A DNA stretch of 64,000 nucleotides, taken from positions 24,845,501-24,909,500 of the forward strand of contig NC_092568.1 in NCBI RefSeq assembly GCF_037975245.1, written 5' to 3'. Each line of letters opens with the position of its first letter. Within the stretch, counting starts at the first letter, position 1. The position numbers and the translations under genes are program-made. The notes beneath the pieces are model-generated. The model was given only the letters and a program-made list of their open reading frames with translations. It was not told the origin of the DNA and did no database searches. Of this stretch, positions 54,490-64,000 are shown one piece after another. The stretch comes from Apostichopus japonicus. Taxonomy: Eukaryota > Echinodermata > Holothuroidea > Aspidochirotida > Stichopodidae.

Positions 54490-56819
54490 ACTAATTCGCA
54501 GAACTAGTACTACTCTTTGCATACTGTAACCAACACCCAGGTCTAAAATTCCTACCATACTTCTGTTAGATAAAGACTGAAAGTTGAGACTTATTCTAAG
54601 CGACTACATTCACTCACATTTAGCCCACATGTAGTTATAAAATCTTCCACATTTGAAGGAAATTCAATGACGAGTTAAGCTAGTTGGTCTAGAAACCGGT
54701 TAAATCTATGAATTTGACCTAAGCTCAGGACGGAGGTCAAGCTGGTAGTACTACGCTGATAACTATACCAAATCAGCGTGATCAATCATGGTTCTCTCTG
54801 TCGTTCAATCATTCCATGTATTTAATCCCATGTCACCTGACGAAGATCTGAAACGAGATACTCAATATGGACAACACGACGTAATAAATATATATATACA
54901 TATAGATTTTTGTGTGTGTATTTTCTTCGTTCATTGAATCTGGAATATGTGCATGCCTATCTGCTTCCGTTTTTATGCGCTGTTTTGTTCTCTGCTAAAC
55001 TCGATGCAATATATCTGTTAACGGTCATAATTTCCAGGCTCCCACCTTTTCTCATTTTCGCATACCAACTCAGATCAACTATTATTGCAAATAAATACAT
55101 TAAAGGACAAGCAAACCCAACCATCATATGTTTTCCATAGACACATGTCCCTGACATGTACACTATACACAATTAATTACAACAGTTGGTCAGTTGCGTT
55201 TAGACATTGACCTAGAAACATAAAAGTTATACCCTAGTGAAATATAATTGTCTGACTCCTTGGTTGACATTTATACACCCGCAGATATGAAATTTAACGT
55301 TTCCCTTGCAACTGACATTCACGGCTCATAAAGTCCTTCCCACATTCTTCAATATACATTTACTAAGAGTAACTTCCCCCAAGTGACTTACTTGAGACGG
55401 TTCAGTGATGTCATGCAAAGGAACAATCCTCGACATTTGTTACTTGCTACGACATTGACATTAGCAGAGAACCCATCATAAAAGTTATTTGTGAGCTTAG
55501 TTTGCGTTTTCACTTAACGCATGAAAAGCCTTCCCTGGGATTAGCAATAAAATAATAGACAAAGGCCTACTAAATTTCAAAGCCATTTGATTGACTACTT
55601 ACGTAATCTCCGTAAACCTACTTCTTACGCACTGCGGGCTATAGTAGATCGCAAAGATGAAGAATACTAAGTAACACTTTGAAGAGAATGACCTGCTATT
55701 GCGATGGCCGGTTACCATGACCTTCTGTAGGACGGATCAGCTCTTTCTTTCTCGTGTTATAGTTTTCTTGATCTGATCGCGTCTTATGATGTTTGGAGAA
55801 GTCTTCTTAATCGGTTCTCATGTCTTTGATTTCGCACTCTATGTCTTGGAAATAATAAGTACGGAACCTCATAATCCGTATGCTCTCACAGCAGCTTTTG
55901 AGTTAAACTTCACCATTTTTTTCGGTGATATTCATTGGCCTTGCTGTAGTGAAGTTTCATTAAAAAAAATAAAGTAAAATGAGTTTATAATCAAATGAAA
56001 ATCGTTTGTGGAGGATGGAATGTTAAATGAGAACCAAGGAAATCCCTTACTAACTTACTCATTAACATTTATTTCATAAAAGCCCCTATAATAAGGAAAC
56101 TTACTTTTATCACCATATCTGAAGTGGTATACTTAATGGTACAAACGAAAGGAGATAGTGTATGAATATGATGTAGAAATATTTTAGTTTGGTAGCTAAA
56201 TTCAAATAGTTACGCCTTATTTGCTACTGTGGATGTACACCTCCCGTAGCAATACCATGTACTTCTAACTTATTGATGCTCGCATCAATAATGTGTAATT
56301 ATAAAGCCGTGTTCTTATGTATAGTCAATGTATGCAAAATTAAAACATTCGATCATAATCTAATATGCAAAACATGTTATGTGAAAGTATCCTTTGCATA
56401 GAATCGTATAGGTTGGTTATAACGGAATATATTATTTATGTACTAATTAACTGACTTGGCTTAGCATTATTATAACACGTTTGCTGTTTTAGTCTGCAGA
56501 AGAGATCACCGGTTAAGCAACAATACGGTATTTCTAGACACTTCGGCCTATACTAATCATCAAAAAAAGGTTTAACCCATCTGTCTAAGTCGTTAAATGT
56601 TGAAAATAGTGAATTTTTCTTTAATGAGGTAAGATTGGAGATGAACTCAAATGTAGAAACGTGACATTGACTGATAATATCATTCCAAGGTCGTCATGCT
56701 TGGCTAAATGAAACGTTTTCTGTGCAGACATATATCCTGGAACTTACAACCGTAGGGAGACGAAAGTAGTGAAGCCTTGCAAATATAGAAACTAGCGAAT
56801 CATACAGCTGCAGCTGTCT

Positions 56820-56968
56820 ACCCTATATATATATGTTGATATATATGTATACGATTTCAATTATATATATATTAATAATTATATATAATTATATATATAT
56901 ATATATATATAATTATATATATACATACATATACATATATATCTATATATATATATATATATATATAT
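56820..56968. repeat. Imperfect (AT)n region
   Basis: Blocks of AT dinucleotides interrupted by AATT, CATACATATAC and ATATCTAT. Frames across it are repeat artefacts. Confidence 0.9.
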
Positions 56969-57095
56969 AGGACACATACCATGCATGAGGATACAGAAAC
57001 ATAATTTTTCGCTGCAATGAAAGGAAACCAGAAAGTAAGTTTCAAAGAAAATGATGCAAATTCCGGTTTCCAATTTATTACACGGATGCATCGAT

Positions 57096-57098
<3 letters not shown>

Positions 57099-57188
<90 letters not shown>
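57099..57188. repeat. (AT)n microsatellite, about 45 units
   Basis: An uninterrupted AT run that ends directly in the left arm of a perfect hairpin (57181-57220). Confidence 0.97.
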
Positions 57189-57193
<5 letters not shown>

Positions 57194-57220
57194 CCGTATA
57201 TGTAAGGCTCTGATATATAT
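57181..57220. repeat. Perfect 15-bp inverted repeat with 10-nt loop
   Basis: Left arm ATATATATCAGAGCC (57181-57195) and right arm GGCTCTGATATATAT (57206-57220) are exact complements around GTATATGTAA. No T-run or gene end nearby suggests a terminator role. Confidence 0.9.
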
Positions 57221-58889
57221 TAGAGTTCCTTTATATAGAGTATAAAGGATATATGTTGTAACTGCGCCCTCTAATCTATGTCCTAAACGCCCATACGCGC
57301 CAAACGGACGGAAAGTTTCCAAACGCTTGGAACATTTTGGTGATCTAAATAAATGAATTCAACATCACGTCTAGCATGCTAATTTAAAAATGGTGTAATA
57401 ATAATAAGGGCATACAATTTATCTCGTTGCATCGGTCACCTGATGGGTTCATAAAGAAGCGTGTGAACTAGTGGAAAAACACGTCGTCGGCAAAGTAATG
57501 AGTACACCCAACCCCTCCCCTTCCCCAAGAAAACAAAAGTTGTATATGAAAGAGTACATGCCATGGTTCATATTCCATCTGCACTCTTCTTCCGTCCTCC
57601 CCGTAAGAAACTTTAGGTCTCAATAGAGCTTCATGTACTTCCATAACCTCCCCCCCCCCCCCCTCATTCAAGACTGGTATGTGTTCACAAAATTGTTTTC
57701 CTGCAAGCTGGCAATGTTCAATCAAACCCATTGATGAAATACTATATTATATCATCCATGCAGCGTTTCATACATGAAATACATCTGTTTTGGCTATTTA
57801 GCAGTCCGCGTGTGAAACTTGCGGTACAGTACCTAATATATCAGTGTCCAAATGCAGACGTTTGATTAAATATGCGTCTACTATACGGCGACAGCAGAAA
57901 ATGATTTAATCCATAAGAAAAGTTTTAAAAATAAAATTCTAAGCTAGCTACGTTTTCATATATATCTTCTAGTTAAATAATTAGCTCATCAAGTGTAATC
58001 CAAATGGTGTATATTTAAATGACTCGAGGACTATTGTCTGATGATTAATTAACTAAACTATAAGCAAATATAGGGAATAAAACAATACATATTGACGTAA
58101 TGCACTTCCAATACCAAGGACGATGGCGAACAAAAAAAAAGCAGCCTGAAAAGTGTCCCTTTTTGTTAATGAAATGTTAATTATATTGGTTGTATAAAAA
58201 AAAGTGCTCTTTTCTCTCTCTGTTTTTGTAAACAAAATGACGTAAAGAACAACGGTGATGCATCCTACATGGGATAACAAATCACAGTATTGGATATAAA
58301 TTTATCCAACTGTCTGTAACAGACACACCTTAAATAATTCGTAACTGGACTACATAGAATATATTAATTGCGTATCGATTCAAACATTTTCCCATGTTTT
58401 CTTGGCCATTTAAAAACAAAGACGAGGGCATATTTTAACGATATATGGAGACACAAGTTTTTTCTTCAAGATTTATAAATATACATGACCATTATTAATA
58501 AAAGAGGACGTTCGAAAATACAAACTGCTCATTTCAAAGTACAATTTTTTTATTATTAATCTGATATAAAGTTCACAGTTATTACTATAGTGACGCACCA
58601 TCGATTCTTGGTTCTATCTCCATGAGTTCTGATTTTATTTATGTTTTCAGCAGATGTTTCACATAAGGCGTCGATAGAAAGTTCGATAGCTTACCCAAGG
58701 GTAAATTTTAAACCAAATTTCTTGTAATTAGACGAACATTCAACTCTCCCTAATTTTGTGGCCATTGGCAGCTTGCTGCTGGAAAATATTGGGATATATA
58801 GGTAGAGTGCACTTTTGCTGGAGACCAAAGAAGGATCACCGTTGAGATCAGTTTGGGAAGACACAATTAACAAACTATGTATTTTCACT

Positions 58890-58951
<62 letters not shown>

Positions 58952-60354
58952 ATGACTTGTAGCGGAGCATTTTTAAAATAAAGACTGGTAAGGCAAAAAT
59001 GTTAACGGGTTATTGACATGCCCAAGTTAAGATTTGCCATAACTCAGTTCACGTGCTTGTTACATTATAGTCCTAAGTTAGACATGCACTAGTTCTTTAA
59101 AATTGATTAAAATGCCAAATGAACAGCTTTTTGCCGTCGGACGAATGACTAGACATCATTGACTTTGTGATTGTCATTCTGTCGTATACTCAAGTTCATA
59201 CACACCGGTGGCTATTCAATTTGGGAAACTTCCTTAACAGGGGAGTTGGAAACACTTTCAGTCACCGCAGAACCCCAGCCGCCCCCCATTCTCCCCCACC
59301 CCATACAATAACTGATTGTTTTTTCAATCTAAAATTTAGTTTGTCTGTTGTTATTATGTACAGCTCTTCATTATTTGTGAGTCATAAATTACCTTTTGGT
59401 TTTCTGTCAACATACCGAGTAAGATTTCAAACAAGGATCCAATTGGTCAATCTAAGACACCTTCCTAGATTTTTTTTTCGCCAAATAAATTGTTAATGAG
59501 CGACTCAGTGGTTTTTTGAATCTGGTTCGAATCTGAACATTTTGATGTCCAGGTTAACTCCTGTTAACTCATTGTTAGTGGGAGTTATTATGACGTGAAA
59601 ATTGGCATTAGACATGCCACAAAGTTTTGTGTTTCAACATTCAACACACTTTTCAACATTAGGTTAACTGTTTATGGAATATCTAGTATTCATAGTATTC
59701 ATCACATTATTACATTTTACTGTGTTCACAAATTTTCGTGGTGACATTAAGTATTTAAGCCAGTCTATCTATGTATGTTGAATTCAGGAACCATCCAACG
59801 ATGCTTGTCTTTCCTTAACTTAGTCCCTTTACTCACACACATAAAAATAAAAATTATATCAAAGGTGTTGACATGTACATCAGGCCATCACAATTAAAGC
59901 AAAATTACAACCATGGCCAGCTGCCACAGTGGCCACGATACAAGACTATAATATCGGAAGGTATGGGCGGGGCTGGAGTCAGACTAATGTTCACTGGTTT
60001 TAAATTGCCGCATGCGGTGGCACTACGCAAACGCAAAAATCGTTGCTAAGAAACTTATTGAGGGAGGAGACGTATGTAGCCTCCCCTCCCCACCCCCTTG
60101 TTGTTGAGGGCCCTCTGCGAGTTGCTCGTTTGCGGCTTTCCTATAGAAATATACTATTCTCTATCACCATGCAATTTATTGTTCTTCACTTTGTTCAAAT
60201 TGTATTAAAAATTAAAAAATCTTGTCAGTCACTGTTATTAAGAAATTAAGTCGACAGTCTGTATTGACTCAGGAGGAATCAATGACGTCACGAAGGCGAC
60301 GAAGAAGTCATGTAGCATCGATACCTGCGATGTTATCTATGCGCAGCAGTATAC
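57221..60354. other. Non-coding interval
   Basis: Besides an (AT)n tract at about 58891-58949 and a C-run near 57650-57663, no feature was supported. The open frames here have no similarity and no splice context. Confidence 0.55.
58891..58949. repeat. (AT)n microsatellite
   Basis: About 29 uninterrupted AT units. Confidence 0.95.
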
Positions 60355-60362
60355 CTCCTGTC

Positions 60363-61473
60363 CAGGCGCGGCGGAACGGAAAAATTATTGGGGGGGCTAA
60401 TGTGTGGAGACCATCTAAGCGGAGCGCCACCATCGGTTGGCGCGGAGCGCACAAGAAAATTTTGGTTTTTTTCAAACCCCCAGATGGCCGGAAACGGCAC
60501 TTCCCGAGTGTTTTATGCTGCGAATACCTAGCCCTAAAATATGGGTCTCAAGCCTGCAATTTCTCAGATTGCACATAAAAGTCTGTAAAAACATTGTTAT
60601 TTGTATATTCGATGGTGTTTTAAGAGAGTAGCTTTTACTCGTAGTGTACTCGCAAAGACGTTTTTGAGTGTAGTAAGGGCAGTGGCGGAGCTAGGGGTAT
60701 TGGTCAGGGGGGGGGGGCAAGAATGGTCTGTAGGGGCGCTTTCGACACTATCTAAGTGGAGCGCCACCACAGGTTGGCGCGGAGCGTACAGAAAATTTTT
60801 GAGTAAAGATACTCCCTAGATTGCAGGAAATGACCCTTTCCGGGCCTTGCTAATTTGCAGATAAATACGGAGAACAAATAGGTGTCGTCGCCATTTTGTC
60901 GGAAAATTACACCAACAGAATATGACAAATGTCAATAGGTATATGAGAGCGCAATAAAATAGTCAATAATCGCGAAAAAGTAAGAAAAAAGTAAAAAAGT
61001 AAAAAGTAGTGAAAAGCTGAAAAGGGCGCCAGCAGTCCATTTGAGTCCGTCGGGGGGGGGGGGGGGGATCCGCTCACTGACTGTATATATGAACGCTCCG
61101 CCACTAAGTAAGGGGATGTTGGAGAACTGGCTGAAATGAGGCAAGTCATTGGCCTGAGACGAAGTACTGTTACGCTTAAAGGTACTCACACTCACTGCTT
61201 CCACTTTTCACGGGCGTGAAGACGCGGTTGGGGTGACAATGTTGTCTATAGCCAGGGGACGGGCCGAAGGTCCCCCAGCAATTACTAAAATTATTACACC
61301 TATATAGTATACGTGTGCATCGGACAGATCGACAAGTATGCATTGAAAAATGGGCAGATGCACGTTTCGGAGCCTTGGTAAATATTGGGGGGGCTTATCA
61401 TGCATTTGCCCCCTCAACTTTTTTATTGGGGGGCTGAGCCCCCCCCCAAGCCCCCCCGGTTCCGCCGCCACTG
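60363..61473. mobile_element. Non-autonomous hAT-like transposon (outer), interrupted by a second
   Basis: The left terminus CAGGCGCGGCGGAAC and the complement of the right terminus, CAGTGGCGGCGGAAC, match at 13 of 15 bases. Flanking 8-bp direct repeats CTCCTGTC (60355-60362 and 61474-61481) are the size expected of hAT target duplications. Removing the inner element leaves about 676 bp. Poly-G runs and an AGCGCCACC/GGTTGGCGC inverted repeat lie inside. No transposase frame is present. Confidence 0.82.
60680..61106. mobile_element. Non-autonomous hAT-like transposon (inner), nested in the outer copy
   Basis: Termini CAGTGGCGGAGC and (complement) TAGTGGCGGAGC match at 11 of 12 bases. The flanking 8-bp duplication is AGTAAGGG (60672-60679 and 61107-61114). 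It shares internal sequence with the outer element (ATCTAAGTGGAGCGCCACC versus ATCTAAGCGGAGCGCCACC), so both belong to one family. Confidence 0.85.
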
Positions 61474-61481
61474 CTCCTGTC

Positions 61482-63222
61482 GTCACCAAGGATGTTGTAC
61501 ACTTGTACACTCAACTAAATATATAGCCTGTATGTATGTATAGGCCTAACTGTATACTATATACCGTATATCCGTACACTGAGTGTTCTCTTTCCGTACT
61601 AATTGAAATTCTGCATAGTTAATGAGCTGATCATTCCTCTGTGGTTTCCACTATAACACCTCCCAGATTATATGACCTTGAACCACCTCATAGTGGCCCC
61701 TTATACTAGGCACCATTTATCATATATACTTATCAATATAATAAAAGTCATTTCCTTTATCTTGTTATACAAACCTCGTTAATACGTTCCCTTGTGTGAT
61801 CTACATATATATACAGACATATATACTAATGAGAGAGATGGCGAGAAGAGACAGTGAACTACATAGGACAAGAACGAAGGCATATGAGATTAATATCACA
61901 TTGATGAAGTAACACCAGGTCAAACTAAAACAAACAAATATATTATTCTGCTTCGCAGACGACGGCGGTTAAATTTCAAGTACTATAAAGCTTTGTGAGA
62001 CACTGCCACAGATTTCGTCTAGCATTTATTGAGTTATTAAAGAGAGTCCATGCATGCACGTCGAGGTGTCTATATTTATAGGGTAACGAATCCTTATGAT
62101 TTCGTGTGAGCAAATCTAGCAAAATCAAAACTGACTGGTCAATTTGAAATTATTCAGAGTTTGTCTTTATTTTGTCTATAGGCTACAACACTACTTTAGC
62201 AATGGTAAATGTTTATATGTAACCGTTTGGTCACGTGCCACAGTTGACTTTAGGCAGACGATATAGATCAGGCAGCCTGAATAGATGGCCGCGGGCCAAA
62301 TTCGATCAGCAATATATTTCGGCCTGGCCCGCGCAACAAACCTTCTGCTTGCAATATTTCACATATTTGGTTATTGTGTGCACCCATGCTTAATTATTAT
62401 GCAAATTGGTCAACTTAGGTATACTGAGAGTTAGATTCTCTTTGGCCCTTTGCTCTAATCAACGTTTTTTGTAAATGTTACCGGTATATTTCTGATCTGT
62501 GTCAAATGAAAAACACTTGATTATAACATTGCCTATATATGAACCCACCTGGCACTTTAATGACTTGGACCGTTCGCCCGTATAGCCTTAATTCGTACGT
62601 GCCGTGGCGTGCCGTATATATCATACCAAGTGAATTGTTTACACACTTGAATACCCTCATATTTTACTCTTTAATGTTCTTCGAATATGTAAAGGGTTAG
62701 AAGACAGTTAATTTCATGGAAGTGTTTCTTGATCGCATTGCATCGTATTATCATATTACCAAATGTTCGTCGGCGCCAAAGAAGCAAAAACGCTAAAGGA
62801 TTACAAAGCGAAAACAACCGTTTGGTCATTGGCAATGACCAGCTGATACCAATGTTATTCACTGCTGGGGCAACACACGAGACAGCTGTTCCATTTTCTT
62901 AACCTATTATATGCACTTAATGTAGGCCGATTCCTGACTTGTACATGCCATCTTCCTCTGATATATACGGTACCGTAGTTCTCATTCATACTTGTATTTC
63001 GAACGCCAAAGGGGCCACTAATGCATTAACTGTGATTTTTAGACATTTACGATTTACTCATTTAAGCGAAATTAAAATTGTTCGACACGTAATGACTTGC
63101 AGGTTGAATTTATGATCGATACGGTATATATTACAGTCCCTGTACATCGTTTATTAACTGAAAATGACTTCAAACGATGCACGGAGGTATCTGTCCATTT
63201 GGCGCGCCATAATGTTTGACAC

Positions 63223-63306
<84 letters not shown>

Positions 63307-64000
63307 AGCAGGCTGGATAATTGGGATTGAGAGTAGAATGTGCATGGGGTTCGACAAGTTTATCAATCATCTAGGCCGTAATCTCAAGTCATATTGAAAT
63401 TTAATAGTATCTATTTCTCCAAAAGATCTTTGCATGCAGTACAACAGAAGTCAGAATGCTGAGTATACATGTTACACTATACGGTTACCAATGACACGTA
63501 TACATCATTTACCAATTGTTCGTTCAGCCTGGAAATCAAAATTACGACCTTTGACTGGATTCGTCAATTAAGACCTACAACATTAGTGTACTTTATAACC
63601 CTACAGTGCTTAAATAAATGTAAGCATGCAGAAGACCATGGATCCATTTCCGATGGAATCTAGAAGTTTCTCGCCCTTTCTGTCTATAGGCTATATATAT
63701 ATATATACATATAAATATATATATATATATATACAATCTCAAAGTCTTTGCCATTGGTGGTGGAAGTCACATTCGTATGACTATAGCTATAAATAAGTTG
63801 CTAGTTTTGGGCTGTTCATCCGGCTTATTGTCTCCTAATTGAAGGGGATCAAATAACAGCGTTTAAAGTCCTTGATTGTAGTAAGAAGGATAAATCAAGT
63901 CAGACTCGGCTCGATTAAAAGCGTAATCTCGAAGCTAACGGTTCCGTTAATGGCTTTCACATAAATAAACAGACGAGGAAAGGGAACAGTTTCCTTTTTT
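61482..64000. other. Non-coding right end of the window
   Basis: It contains (AT)n tracts at about 63226-63304 and 63690-63733. A GC-rich patch at about 62280-62332 (GGCCGCGGGCCAAATTCG, then GGCCTGGCCCGCGC) resembles the subterminal part of a degraded DNA transposon. No gene was supported. Confidence 0.5.
63226..63304. repeat. (AT)n microsatellite
   Basis: About 39 uninterrupted AT units. Tyr/Ile-repeat frames over it are artefacts. Confidence 0.97.

Larger units (their letters stand above)
52600..56800. other. Upstream flank of BRF1
   Basis: It must contain the BRF1 5'-UTR exon and promoter. Minus-strand GTAAGT donor-like sites at about 55383-55396 and 55596-55606 are candidates for the end of that exon. 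Two plus-strand open stretches (53200-53514 and 54130-54489) are listed separately. Nothing else was recognised. Confidence 0.4.

Noticed and set aside
54835-54870. A fifth hammerhead-like copy (CTGACGA followed by GAAACG)
   Set aside because: The two boxes are there, but the intervening stem is missing and the flanks do not match the other copies.
56872-57245. Ile/Tyr-repeat frames
   Set aside because: Read-through of (AT)n microsatellites on both strands; the same applies to 63154-63370.
62280-62332. GC-rich patch as a CpG promoter
   Set aside because: It contains GGCCGCGGGCCAAATTCG-like strings typical of degraded DNA transposons, and no gene follows on either strand.

Overview
This window is animal nuclear DNA: AT-rich, with small coding exons separated by kilobase introns, long (AT)n microsatellites, SINE and hAT-type repeats and minisatellites. 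Protein similarity and gene arrangement fit an invertebrate deuterostome, most likely an echinoderm. That placement is an inference from gene content, not from a marker sequence.

Layout. (1) 1-15080, minus strand: the 5' part of adenylosuccinate synthetase (ADSS), with coding exons 14904-15080, 4424-4526 and 1479-1592. The rest of the gene lies beyond the left edge. A possible 33-nt in-frame cassette microexon sits at 4614-4646. (2) 16046-20234, plus strand: an unrecognised six-exon gene (406 aa), divergent from ADSS. Its phases and splice sites agree at every junction and it has an N-terminal membrane anchor. (3) 20235-24797: a repeat-bearing intergenic region with a tRNA-derived SINE. (4) 24798-52552, minus strand: BRF1, the TFIIIB subunit of RNA polymerase III. 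All 15 coding exons can be reconstructed in phase, giving 721 aa. (5) 39112-41343, plus strand: BTBD6 (BTB-BACK-PHR, 516 aa, two coding exons), lying wholly inside the 11.7-kb BRF1 intron 5 on the opposite strand. (6) 52600-64000: no convincing gene, but (AT)n tracts, a hairpin and two nested non-autonomous hAT-like transposons with intact 8-bp target duplications.

The gene content matches human 14q32.33, where BTBD6 is also nested antisense within BRF1 and ADSS1 is a near neighbour (from general knowledge, not checked here). ADSS works in purine synthesis, BRF1 in Pol III initiation and BTBD6 as a CUL3 adaptor, so the cluster is a conserved neighbourhood and not a pathway.

The accessory content is rich. 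It includes four copies of a 39-bp hammerhead-ribozyme-like stem element, a 53-unit 20-bp minisatellite with higher-order structure, a TIR-flanked element carrying 303-bp tandem repeats, and related elements on both sides of BTBD6. The least explained items are the six-exon gene and the ADSS microexon, which sits at a position where an otherwise invariant Gln is replaced by Ala.
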